Notes under the pieces: model-generated | Told to the model about the DNA's origin: nothing | What the model saw: the letters and a program-made list of their open reading frames with translations, nothing else | Database searches by the model: none | Shown here: positions 37,358 to 47,141 of the stretch, piece by piece | Position numbering within the stretch: position 1 is the first letter of the stretch | How the letters are laid out: each line of letters starts with the position of its first letter | From: Phaseolus vulgaris | Taxonomy: Eukaryota; Streptophyta; Magnoliopsida; Fabales; Fabaceae | Reading direction: 5' to 3' | Length of the DNA: 64,000 nt | Assembly: GCF_000499845.2 (NCBI RefSeq) | Contig: NC_023754.2 | Coordinates: 25,768,611-25,832,610, forward strand | Position numbers and translations under genes: made by a program

Positions 37358-38662
37358 ATGTCTTCCTCTTTTGCCATCCATTTCTTCCTAATCTCATTAC
37401 CCCTTTTCTCAGTTTGTTGCTTATCAGCATCTCATGCTCCCAACACCAAGCCTCACCCCTTTATCCTTCCCATTAAGAAAGATCCTGCAACCAATCTGTT
37501 CTACACTTCAGTTGGTGTAGGAACTCCTAGGCACAACTTTGATCTAACCATTGATCTTGCTGGAGAAAACCTATGGTATGACTGTAACACTCATTACAAC
37601 TCTTCTTCCTACCGTCCTATCGCTTGTGGCTCAAAGCAATGCCCCGATGTTGGATGTGTTGGCTGCAGTGGCCCCTTCAAACCAGGTTGCACAAACAACA
37701 CATGTCCTTCTAATACAATCAATCCATTAGCAAAGTTCCTTTTCGGTAGTGGTGGCTTAGCTAAGGATTTCATATTCATTGTTCAACAGAAAGTGTCTGG
37801 CTTGCTTTCTGGCTGTCTTGACACAGATGGATTCCGACCCTTCTCCAATGACGAGTCACCTCTACATGGCTTACCCAAAAACAGCAGAGGAATTATAGGC
37901 CTTTCAAAGTCCCAGCTTGCATTAACAATTCAGCTTGCATCCGCTAATAAGCTTCCTTCCAAGTTTTCTCTCTGTTTACCCTCTTTAAACCACCAAGGTT
38001 TCACCAACTTGCTTGTTGGAACTGGGGAACATCCTCTGGGAATATCCAAATTTCTCCAAACCACCCCTCTCATTGTCAACCCCATTTCCACAGGTCCTAT
38101 ATCTGTGGACGGTGTTGCTTCCAAGGAATACTTCATTGACGTGAAAGCAGTTAAGATTGATGGGCATGTGGTGAACCTAAAGCCTTCTCTTTTGTCTATT
38201 GACAAGAAGGGAAATGGGGGCACCAAGATTAGTACCATGAGTCCATTCACTGAATTACAAACCTCTGTCTACAAGCCTTTCCTTCGCGATTTCCTCAAGA
38301 AAGCCTCCGACAGAAGATTAAAGAAAGTGGCAGCAGTGGCACCATTTGAGGCATGCTTTGATTCAACCAGAATTGGTAATTCCGCAACAGGACTAGTTGT
38401 GCCAACTATTGATCTGGTGCTGCAAGGGGGAGCACAGTGGAGTATTCATGGAGCCAATTCCATGGTTATGGCAAAGAAAAATGTTGCATGTCTGGCAATT
38501 GTTGATGGAGGGACAGAGCCTAGAATGTCTTCTGTGAAAGCTTCAATTGTGATCGGAGGATATCAGTTGCAGGACAACCATTTGGTGTTTGATCTGGCTT
38601 CCTCTAAATTAAGCTTCAGTTCATCACTTTTGCTCCATAATGCCACGTGCTCTCGCTCTTGA
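37358..38662 (+). CDS. basic 7S globulin/EDGP-like secreted protein, gene B
   Basis: This is a 434 aa intronless frame, one residue longer than A and C (FGSGGLAKD where they have FGGGLA). It has the same signal peptide, TAXI-N/TAXI-C pepsin-like fold, DLAG at the first site and no Asp at the second site. Differences from A or C cluster between residues about 117 and 195 and near the C-terminus (ACLAIVDGGTEPRMSSVK). The sequon at Asn164 of gene A is lost. Unlike A and C, its promoter beyond about -90 and its 3' UTR are unrelated to theirs, although the coding region is nearly identical. That fits gene conversion or a partial duplication. The function is inferred as for gene A; regulation may differ because the shared W-box region is absent. 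Confidence 0.93.
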   Translation: MSSSFAIHFFLISLPLFSVCCLSASHAPNTKPHPFILPIKKDPATNLFYTSVGVGTPRHNFDLTIDLAGENLWYDCNTHYNSSSYRPIACGSKQCPDVGCVGCSGPFKPGCTNNTCPSNTINPLAKFLFGSGGLAKDFIFIVQQKVSGLLSGCLDTDGFRPFSNDESPLHGLPKNSRGIIGLSKSQLALTIQLASANKLPSKFSLCLPSLNHQGFTNLLVGTGEHPLGISKFLQTTPLIVNPISTGPISVDGVASKEYFIDVKAVKIDGHVVNLKPSLLSIDKKGNGGTKISTMSPFTELQTSVYKPFLRDFLKKASDRRLKKVAAVAPFEACFDSTRIGNSATGLVVPTIDLVLQGGAQWSIHGANSMVMAKKNVACLAIVDGGTEPRMSSVKASIVIGGYQLQDNHLVFDLASSKLSFSSSLLLHNATCSRS

Positions 38663-39346
38663 ATCATAGAATCACATGTGCTTATGACTCCTTCAAGAAT
38701 ATGTAATTGAAACTATCTTTGGATTTCGAGGAGTAAAATAACAAAGTTGTTTGCTTTTAATGAAGAGTGCCACTGCTTTCACATTGTTCAAAAAAAAATA
38801 ATGTACTTCAACACTCATTATTTTAATTATATTTTTTTCATATTTTAATATAACTTTTATTATATTATAATAATAGGTTGTAAAATAGAGGGTTTTGTTT
38901 TATACACAGTTAAAGAATCATTTTTCTGTAATGAATAATGGTGTCAAAAGATAATTTCCAAAAAAAAAATGCTAATTTTTCTGTGTCAGAAACTTTCGGT
39001 ACAAGTGGGTATGGATCAGTTTTTTCTATTTTAGATTTATTATTTTTTATTCTTTTATAAAAATGTGTAAGTTATGTTTCAAAGTATTAATTTAAATTTT
39101 TGAAATAGTACATCCAAACATGATTTTAGATTTATATATTTCAGAATTTTTTTTATTGAATTCTTGCTTTTAAGTTTATACATCAATTTTTTGTGTGTAA
39201 AAACATGTTTAAAAATATAACTTTGTTATAATTTTAACTTTTTTTTTTATTTTAAATCGCTATAAAAAAACACGACTTGTTTAATTGTTTTTCTTTTGAT
39301 TTTTTTTAATAATAAGGACGAGCATGATAATTGGATAACAGGGAAT
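38663..39346. other. 3' flank of gene B, AT-rich
   Basis: This holds the 3' UTR of gene B, which does not align with the A and C 3' ends, and then AT-rich sequence up to the target-site duplication of the inverted-repeat element. Confidence 0.45.
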
Positions 39347-39355
39347 GCATTATGA

Positions 39356-40874
39356 CGGCTCAATTTTCTATTTAGCATCATTTACACTTTTATTTCTCCA
39401 TCTAGCACTCTTTTGTTTTTAATTCCCTATCTAATACCTTTTTGTTTTTATTTCTCTATCTAGCATCTTTTTATTTTTTATTTCTCTATCTAGCACAATT
39501 TCAAAAATAAATAATAAATTATTATTATTTTGATAATTTTAATTTTGAATGTATTAAAAAATAAGTATTTTTAATGTTTAAAATAGTTAGAAATATAATT
39601 AATGAATAAAAAAATGAGTTTTTACAAAATAAAAATAAAGAAGTAATAAATTTAAAATGTTTAGTTTAAAATTATTTTTTTTTTAAATGAAGAAAATAAA
39701 AAATTAAACCCTACAATAACATAAAAGTTGAATCTATAAACATAAATTAATATTTATTTTTATTATTATTGAGGATTTAATATGTTAATTTCAAGTAAAA
39801 AAATACATGATATAATTATAAAAAAAACAAATTAATTAGTATTAATTAATAGAGGACACACAAATAATATTGAAGTGTTTACCTTAAATGCAAAATCCTA
39901 AAAAAAAAAAAAACTAATGCAAATGTTACCCTTAATGCTTAAAAATGAGAAGAAAAAATGCAAAAATAAATAAGTCTAGAAAATAAAAACAACAACAATC
40001 AAATAAAAACAAAAAAACAGAAATAAATAAAGAGTGACAGAAAAAAAAAAACTAAAAACATAAAAGATATAAAATAAAGGCAAAACAAAATAAGATAAAG
40101 ATAAAATATATAAAAAAAAGTCCAAATAAGATAAATATAAGAGATATAAGATGATACTAAATAAGTATATGTTGATCATAAAAGGAAAAATAAATGAAAG
40201 ATTGTCATTCATTTAATATTTTCTTCAATGGTACATTAAATAGTTTGTGCGAAATGAAACATAATTAATGACGAGAAGTGCACAATCCAGTAATGTTGGG
40301 ACATGTTCTTTATGTGTGTCATGGTATTTGATAATATGAACATTTTTTTGTTCGATCATGTTGTTCTCTTATGTCCATATCAGTCCTTATTCAACTTGGT
40401 TTTTTTATAATTATGTCATGTATTTTTTACTTGAAATTAACATGATTACATCATCAATAATAATAAAAATAAATATTAATTTATGTTTATAGATTCAACT
40501 TTTATGTTGTTGTAAAGTTTAATTTTTTTATTTTCTTCATTCTTAAAAAAATAATTTTTAAACTAAACATTTTAAATTTTTTATTTTATAAAAATTCATT
40601 TTTTTATTCATTAATTATATTTCTAATAATTATATTTCTAATTATTTTAAACATTAAAAATATTTATTTTTTAATACATTTAAAATTAAAATTATCAAAA
40701 AAAATTAATTTATTATTTATTTATTTTTGAAATGGTGCTAGATATGAAAATAAAAAATAAAAGAGTGTTAAATAAGGAAATAAAAACAAAATGGTACTAG
40801 ATAGGAAAATAAAAATAAAAATATGCTAAATGGAGAAATAAAAGTGTAAATGGTACTTCATAACGAATTTACCC
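39356..40874. mobile_element. 1.5 kb non-autonomous element with long inverted arms
   Basis: The arm 39356-39830 is matched by the reverse complement of about 40,395-40,874. Paired phrases include CATTTACACTTTTATTTCTC, CTATCTAGCAC, AAAATAGTTAGAAATATAATT and CATGATATAATTATAAAAAA. The central ~560 bp is AT-rich without genes. The perfect octamer GCATTATG flanks both sides (39347-39354 and 40875-40882). Arms of nearly 480 bp with an 8-9 bp target-site duplication suggest a Mutator-like (foldback or MITE-type) element. No transposase is present. A transcript through it would fold into a long hairpin. Confidence 0.8.
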
Positions 40875-40882
40875 GCATTATG

Positions 40883-41930
40883 CATTATCGTGGTTGGTAA
40901 ATTATGAGAATGCACTGATAATTGTGTTTGAAGAACATTGCTCTTTATTTTGTAACTGTTAATTTGAAATTACTCCTATTTAATTCTGAAAAAGATCCTG
41001 GAAGTGACTTCTCACTTTAATAAATTTAGTTTCTAAAATATTTAATTCTCTTATACTAAAGAATTAATTAATTTAAGATTGGAATGTTTTTAGATCTTAC
41101 TTTGAAATTTAATTTAAAAATAAACACTTTTAGAATTAAACTTCAGAAAGTTTAGTTTTAAAAATAAACATCCTTATGTAGTTTCTTTTCTTTGTTTCGT
41201 TAGTTATGTCTCGTTCCAAAATAGGTACATATTATGACAACTGGCATATCAGCTATTAGACCAACAATGTACTAGTATCCCTAAGATCAATATTCCATAA
41301 TCTCAAAATAAAAATAAGACATTTACAAAAGTTGATAAAGGATAAAAATATTTTAGTAGAGTATTTATTATTTGCATTTTAAATATTACATAAACTAATT
41401 TTTTGTAGCTATCCGTTGCAAAGTTAGAAATGTCTTTAGTGGTGATTATCAGTTTTCTATAAGGATTATCACAAGGTCAATTTGAAAGTCATTATCGGAA
41501 GTATTTATAAAAACAATTTTTCTTAAAAATATCTTGTTTAATACACTCATATTTGACCTATACACTTAAACATGAGAAAGTCCTTTTCAAGTAAACATCT
41601 CCTTTATTTGGAAACCAACCTTATAGAGAAATACCGAGATCTGAAAATTCACTACAATATTTTCCGAATACATTTACATTTCTGATAAGAACAATTTTAA
41701 TTTCAAAAATTTTAAATAAAGGATGTTGCGTATAAAAAATAAAAAATATTTAAACTATTTTTATAAATATTATATTTTCACCGTCAAATCATAAATTATT
41801 ATTTTTTAATTATTAGAAATAAAGAGAAGAATTTTTGTTTGAATAAAGGACTAAGTCACACACACAATAGATGAATTTATGAACCCAGTAGTTTGAAACT
41901 GCATGGAGAAGTGGTATGAGAACAAGTTGA
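40883..41930. other. AT-rich spacer, no gene seen
   Basis: No coding frame, RNA gene or clear repeat was recognised between the inverted-repeat element and the duplicated promoter remnants of the gene D region. Confidence 0.45.
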
Positions 41931-41931
41931 G

Positions 41932-42632
41932 TATTGACACCATTGACCCATCCTCTTTGAAGAAGCCCTACTAATTAATAATATGATCAAAGAGTCATTA
42001 TATGCAATGGGCCCTAAGGCCTCGCTAGCTATAAAAGAAGAACATAGCATTTATTATCCTCAATACCTTGCTAGGATTCGATTTAAATTTTATATCCATT
42101 ATCAAATTAATTTAGATTATTTTAATCTAATTGAAGTTTGGATTTAAATTTCATTAAACCTATATTCATTTACTTTGGATAAAATTGAAACTATTATATA
42201 TGATAAATACGATAATAAATTTTTGCAATATTGTTTGATTGTACAAAGAAATATCACATGAATTTCACGAATACAGTATAAAATAAGAGAATAAAATGAC
42301 TAAATAAAATAAAATAAATAATAGAAAAAAATAATCAAACTTTGGGACTATGAACAAAGAAAAGCCAAATCACTAAATATATCATTCACGTAATTGCATA
42401 TGAAATATTCAAAAGAGTGATCCTTTTAGATATTAAAAATTCATTGGTATGGTATGGCTAGTTGCGTTGATGTGAAGGACCAAGTCTGGGCGAGTGAGGC
42501 CCAATTAAAGTAGTTGAGCATTTACACCACAGAGCCATCCTCTTTGACCAAACACTACCAATAATATGATCAAAGAGTCATAAATGTAATGACTTTAGTT
42601 ACATGCAACAGACCCTCACGCCTTCCTCTAAA
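41932..42632 (+). repeat. two successive promoter remnants of the globulin-like family
   Basis: The stretches 41932-42010 and about 42,483-42,600 share TTGACACC/TTTACACC, CCATCCTCTTTGA, AATATGATCAAAGAGTCAT and a following AATG phrase. The first is followed by CTATAAAAGAAGAAC (TATA at 42030-42036) but then by unrelated sequence with no coding region, so it is an orphan promoter. The second leads into the gene D remnant and keeps the W-box TTGACC (42544-42549). Both resemble the gene C promoter. Confidence 0.7.
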
Positions 42633-43435
42633 ATGACTTCTTATACCCTTCACTTCATTGTCATTGTTTTCTCTATTACCCTTTTTTCACTTTCATCATG
42701 CTTATCAGCATCACATGCACCAAAATCTAGAGTAAATCTAGGGCAACAAAACCATTCATATATTCAAAGGTCCTTTAAAAAGGATAAGTTTGGGCCTTAT
42801 GGGCCTTACACATATCGACACTATTTTATCACTTAAAACTACTCTATCAATTATAACAATAAGTATAACTGCTCTATTATTTTCTTTTTATCTTTTATTT
42901 TTTTATATGCTATGTAAATATAGTACACAATTTTTAACAATTTTTTATTAATAAAATATATCACTTTTTTATTTATTTATTTATATGAGATACACAAAAC
43001 TAATAGGTACTTTGTTTGAGGAAAGTGTTCCATCTACTGAATACTTCATTGATGTAAAATCAATTAAGATTGATGACAATGTTGTGAACTTAAAGCCTTC
43101 TCCGTTGTCATAGATGGGAAGGGCAACGAGGGCAGCCAAAATTAACACCGTCACTAGTTTTGTTGAATTGCAAAGTTTTGTCTATAAGCCTTTTGTTAGA
43201 GATTTCCTCAAGAAAGCTGCAGATAGAAGGCTGAAGAGAGTAGCATTTGAGGCATGATTCGATTCAAGAAGTATTGGCAATTCCATAACTGGTTTTGTTG
43301 TGCCAACTGTGGATCTAGTGCTACAAGAAGGAGTGCAATGGACTATTCATGGAGCTAATCGGATGGTATTAGGAAAGTAAAATGTTGCATGCCTGCCATT
43401 TGTTGATGGAGGGAAAATAGCAACATGTCATTTTT
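42633..43435 (+). pseudogene. broken basic 7S globulin/EDGP-like gene D
   Basis: ATG 42633 begins a signal peptide like those of A-C, ending CLSASHAPK. Homology fades after about 42,725, and some 550 bp of coding sequence are missing or unrecognisable. From about 43,030 to 43,435 the C-terminal domain is readable (TEYFIDVK, KIDDNVVNLKPS, YKPFVRDFLKKA, VVPTVDLVLQ, QWTIHGAN). It is interrupted by a frame change after LKPS, a TGA near 43,255 where the intact genes have Cys, and a TAA near 43,378. The last ~40 codons are absent, and the sequence passes directly into the upstream flank of the gene C duplication unit. The copy is more diverged than A-C, so it is an older member of the array. Confidence 0.9.
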
Positions 43436-43887
43436 GTACCTATAGTTTTTTTAGCTTCGGTGAGCTAAAAAACATGAATTTGTTCGTTTGAGTTCAACTA
43501 TTTTAAGAATAAAATTTGGGTAACTGATATCTTTGTTAGTAAGTATCAATTACTTTCTTCCTAACCAAATCATTTACTTTTCTAAACATTAATTGTTTGC
43601 AAAAAGAATAGAATAAAAATAATTATTTTGTTAAATTAAAGTTACAATTATACGATAATTTATATTGTAGAAAATTATAGAGAAATGCAATTAATCTTTT
43701 ATGAATGTTATATGAATATTGCCAAAACTATTGACATTTATTTATAATTTTCAAAGATGAAACAGTATTTTATTTAAGAATCCAAGTTTATCCTTTTTCC
43801 CTTTCCCTTTCGGAGGACAACCTATGTATGCCAGCTGTGTTAGATTAGTATCCAAAATATAAAGTCTGGATTATATAGCCATCCTTT

Positions 43888-43893
43888 TTGACC
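43888..43893 (+). promoter_or_regulatory. W-box in the promoter of gene C
   Basis: TTGACC lies in a CATCCTTTTTGACCAAAC context about 70 bp upstream of the TATA box, matching the gene A and gene D sites in position. Confidence 0.5.
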
Positions 43894-43960
43894 AAACAGC
43901 AATCTTAAATATCATTATTAATTGAACTTCTTCGTATGATATGCTCTGCATCCTGCTTCC

Positions 43961-43967
43961 TATAAAA
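43961..43967 (+). promoter_or_regulatory. TATA box of gene C
   Basis: TATAAAA lies 59-65 bases before the ATG, in the same context as in genes A and B. Confidence 0.75.
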
Positions 43968-44025
43968 GGAAAACTTAGCCTTCTGTATTACACACACCGC
44001 AACATTCATTATCATTCTCTTAGCA

Positions 44026-45327
44026 ATGTCTTCCTCTTTTGCCATCCATTTCTTCCTAATCTCAATACCCCTTTTCTCAGTTTGTTGCTTATCAGCATCT
44101 CATGCTCCCAGCACCAAGCCTCACCCCTTTATCCTTCCCATTAAGAAAGACCCTGCAACCAATTTGTTCTACACTTCAGTTGGTGTAGGAACTCCTAGGC
44201 ACAACTTTGATCTCACCATTGATCTTGCTGGAGAAAACCTATGGTATGACTGTAACACTCATTACAATTCTTCTTCCTACCGTCCTATTGCTTGTGGCTC
44301 AAAGCAATGCCCCGACGTTGGATGTGTTGGCTGCAATGGTCCCTTCAAACCAGGTTGCACAAACAACACATGTCCCGCTAACACAATCAATCCATTAGCA
44401 AAGTTCATTTTCGGTGGTGGCTTAGCTGAAGATTTCATATTCATTGTTCAACAGAAAGTGTCTGGCTTGCTTTCTAGCTGTATTGACACAGATGGATTCA
44501 CATCCTTCACCAATGACGAGTCACCGCTAAATGGCTTACCCAAAAACAGCAGAGGAATTATTGGCCTTTCAAGGTCGCAATTTGCATTACCAATTCAGCT
44601 TGCATCCGCTAATAAGCTTCCTTCCAAGTTTTCTCTCTGTCTACCCTCTTTAAACCACCAAGGTTTCACCAACTTGCTTGTTGGAACTGGGGAATATCCT
44701 CAAGGAATATCCAAATTTCTCCAAACCACCCCTCTCATTGTCAACCCCATTTCCACAGGTCCTATATCTGTGGACGGTGTTGCTTCCAACGAATACTTCA
44801 TTGACGTGAAAGCAGTTAAGATTGATGGGCATGTTGTGAACCTAAAGCCTTCCCTTTTGTCTATTGACAAGAAGGGAAATGGGGGCACCAAGATTAGTAC
44901 CATGAGTCCATTCACTGAATTACAAACCTCTGTCTACAAGCCTTTCCTTCGCGATTTCCTCAAGAAAGCCTCCGACATAAGATTAAAGAAAGTAGCAGCA
45001 GTGGCACCATTTGAGGCATGCTTCGATTCAACAAAAATTGGTAATTCTGCAACAGGACTAGTTGTGCCAACTATTGATCTGGTGCTGCAAGGGGGAGCAC
45101 AGTGGAGTATTCATGGAGCCAATTCGATGGTTATGGCAAAGGAAAATGTTGCATGTCTGGCATTTGTTGATGGAGGGACAGAGCCTGTAATGTCTTTTGT
45201 GAAAGCTTCAATTGTGATCGGAGGATATCAGTTGCAGGACAACCATTTGGTGTTTGACGTGGCTTCCTCTAAATTAAGCTTCAGTTCTTCGCTTTTGCTC
45301 CACAATGCCACGTGTTCTCACTCTTGA
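44026..45327 (+). CDS. basic 7S globulin/EDGP-like secreted protein, gene C
   Basis: This is a 433 aa intronless frame with the same architecture as gene A: signal peptide ending SASHA, TAXI-N with IDLAG (Asp66), TAXI-C without the second catalytic Asp, and the C-terminal NATCSHS. Its C-terminal third matches A almost residue for residue. Its central part (GIIGLSRSQFALPIQLASANK, PISVDG) agrees more with B. It carries its own variants, including FIFGGGLAED, EYPQG and SDIRLKK. The sequons at Asn81, 113 and 427 are kept; the Asn164 one of gene A is not. Upstream W-box, TATA and 3' UTR are shared with A. A secreted, non-proteolytic inhibitor or binding protein is inferred. Confidence 0.93.
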   Translation: MSSSFAIHFFLISIPLFSVCCLSASHAPSTKPHPFILPIKKDPATNLFYTSVGVGTPRHNFDLTIDLAGENLWYDCNTHYNSSSYRPIACGSKQCPDVGCVGCNGPFKPGCTNNTCPANTINPLAKFIFGGGLAEDFIFIVQQKVSGLLSSCIDTDGFTSFTNDESPLNGLPKNSRGIIGLSRSQFALPIQLASANKLPSKFSLCLPSLNHQGFTNLLVGTGEYPQGISKFLQTTPLIVNPISTGPISVDGVASNEYFIDVKAVKIDGHVVNLKPSLLSIDKKGNGGTKISTMSPFTELQTSVYKPFLRDFLKKASDIRLKKVAAVAPFEACFDSTKIGNSATGLVVPTIDLVLQGGAQWSIHGANSMVMAKENVACLAFVDGGTEPVMSFVKASIVIGGYQLQDNHLVFDVASSKLSFSSSLLLHNATCSHS

Positions 45328-45609
45328 ATGAGATGTGCTTTTGACGCGTTGAAGTTAGCCACGTTCAAGAATATGTAGTAGCTTCTATCATTTAATGTTT
45401 TGAGGATAATTGAAGAATAAATGTTTGCTTTGTTGTAAATGGAAACACACCTTAGTGTTTTCATGTGTGCCATTTAGAAGGGAAGGCATTTTTATAAGAT
45501 TGATAGAGAACTTCTGTAAGCTGTGGGCAGCATCTGCTCAATTCCTGAAGATGTAGAACTCTGTTAATATAAAATATGAATGATTTACAGTTTGTTAATA
45601 ATAATAAAA

Positions 45610-46222
45610 AAATGTTTTTTTTACACTCACCTTACACTTCAATAAATATTAATATTTTAATTATTTTTAATTTTTAAAAATTATTTTAACATTTTACATT
45701 TTATTTATATTTTTATTAAGAAAATGTTTTTTTTAATTCTTTTATCACAAATATTAATATTTGGTTGTAAGTGTAAGGTAGAACAGAGTGTCAAAATATC
45801 ATGACCCAAGAAAAGGGATGATATTTTGATATTCTGTTTCACTTTATACTCACTACAAAATATTAATATTTATAATTAAAAAAATTAATAAAAAATTCCT
45901 TAATAAAAATATAATCAAAATACAATATTAGATTGAAATTAAAGAGAAAAAAACTGAAAAGATAGAAAGATGATATTTTGACATCTTGTTTCACTTTACA
46001 CTCACTATAAAATATTAATATTTGTAATTAAAAAAATAAAAATAAAATCCTTAATAAAAATATAATTAAAATACAAAATATATAAAAATAAAAAAAAAAT
46101 CCTTAATAAAAATATAATTAAAATACAAAATATTAAAATAATTTTCAAAATTAAAAAATTATAAATAATTAAAATATTAATATTTATTGGAGGGTAGAGG
46201 GAGGTTTAAGTCTCAAAATATC
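45610..46222. repeat. cluster of three copies of an AT-rich MITE
   Basis: An element with a GATATTTTGA end and an AAATATTAATATT sub-end appears three times. One copy is inverted (about 45,610-45,802, ending TCAAAATATC). One is partial (45820 to about 45,925). One is the fullest (45972-46222), from GATATTTTGACATC to CTCAAAATATC with CCTTAATAAAAATATAATTA in the middle, partly repeated. The ends of the fullest copy are imperfect inverted repeats. Non-coding, no transposase. Confidence 0.7.
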
Positions 46223-47141
46223 ATTTTACAAAACAAAATATGGAATTTATCAGATCAGGTGAGTGTCCTGGATTTTATCTCTCTCCATGAACATGAAGAG
46301 TACACGTATATTTGAAATGAAAGGTGGGAATTGTTTAGACTTTTGATATTTGTATTTTGTAAAATATGGAATTCTGGCTTCTATCTTTTTAAATTTTAGT
46401 TTCTTAATTTTTAATTTACCAGTAATTTTGGTCTGTTATTTTTTAAAAAAAAAATATTCTTTAATTTTTAATTTTAATAGTTTAAAAAATTATCATATTC
46501 AATAGCTGATCTGTTTTCACAATTTTGTAAAAGTACCATAATTATAATTCATTTTTTAATAAAATTTTATTGTGTGATTTTAAAATTCAAAAGAACTTCC
46601 GAGTAATTGAATTAAAAACTGAATAAAGTTAACAATCTAAAAAAAATAAAGGGTCAAAATTATCTAAAAAATAATAAGAACCAAATTTACCTATAATTAA
46701 AAATCAAAACTAAATTTACTATAAGAATTAAAAAAAATACAAATTTTGTGAAATATAAATATCAAATTTTTCATTAAATCAACAGTTTAAGATCATATTT
46801 AGTAAAAACTTTGAGAATAAATAGACAATTTAAGAGAAATAAGCAGTATAGATATTTTAGCGAAAAATAATTCCCTAAACAATAAAAATCAATGTAAGGC
46901 AATAATTGATTAATACCAAAATTATTTTAAAAAATTAGTATGAGCATAGATACCTAGATCAAAATAAAGATAACACTTGAATTTTTATGCAAAAGTACTA
47001 TGGTTAAGTTTTTCTAAACTCTGGAGAGAGAAACTTCTTTACCATAACAATAACCAAAAAAGAATTAACGATTATAACTTTGAGATGAAAAGATTGTGAA
47101 GTTGTCGAGTTATAATTATAATATTAATCTCTATTTTTTAT
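46223..47141. other. AT-rich spacer, no gene seen
   Basis: No coding frame or repeat boundary could be supported. The ankyrin gene found at the equivalent place after gene A is not present here. Confidence 0.45.

Larger units (their letters stand above)
43446..45560 (+). repeat. duplication unit C (paired with 31361-33404)
   Basis: This is the second copy of the promoter-gene-3' UTR unit described for gene A. Its left edge abuts the tail of pseudogene D within about 10 bases, marking a duplication junction. The region 43,545-43,645 has no counterpart in unit A. Confidence 0.85.

Noticed and set aside
39976..40212. 78-codon hydrophobic minus-strand frame in the loop of the foldback element
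   Set aside because: Composed almost only of Phe, Leu, Ile, Tyr and Ser from AAATAA-type sequence; an artefact of AT richness rather than a membrane protein.
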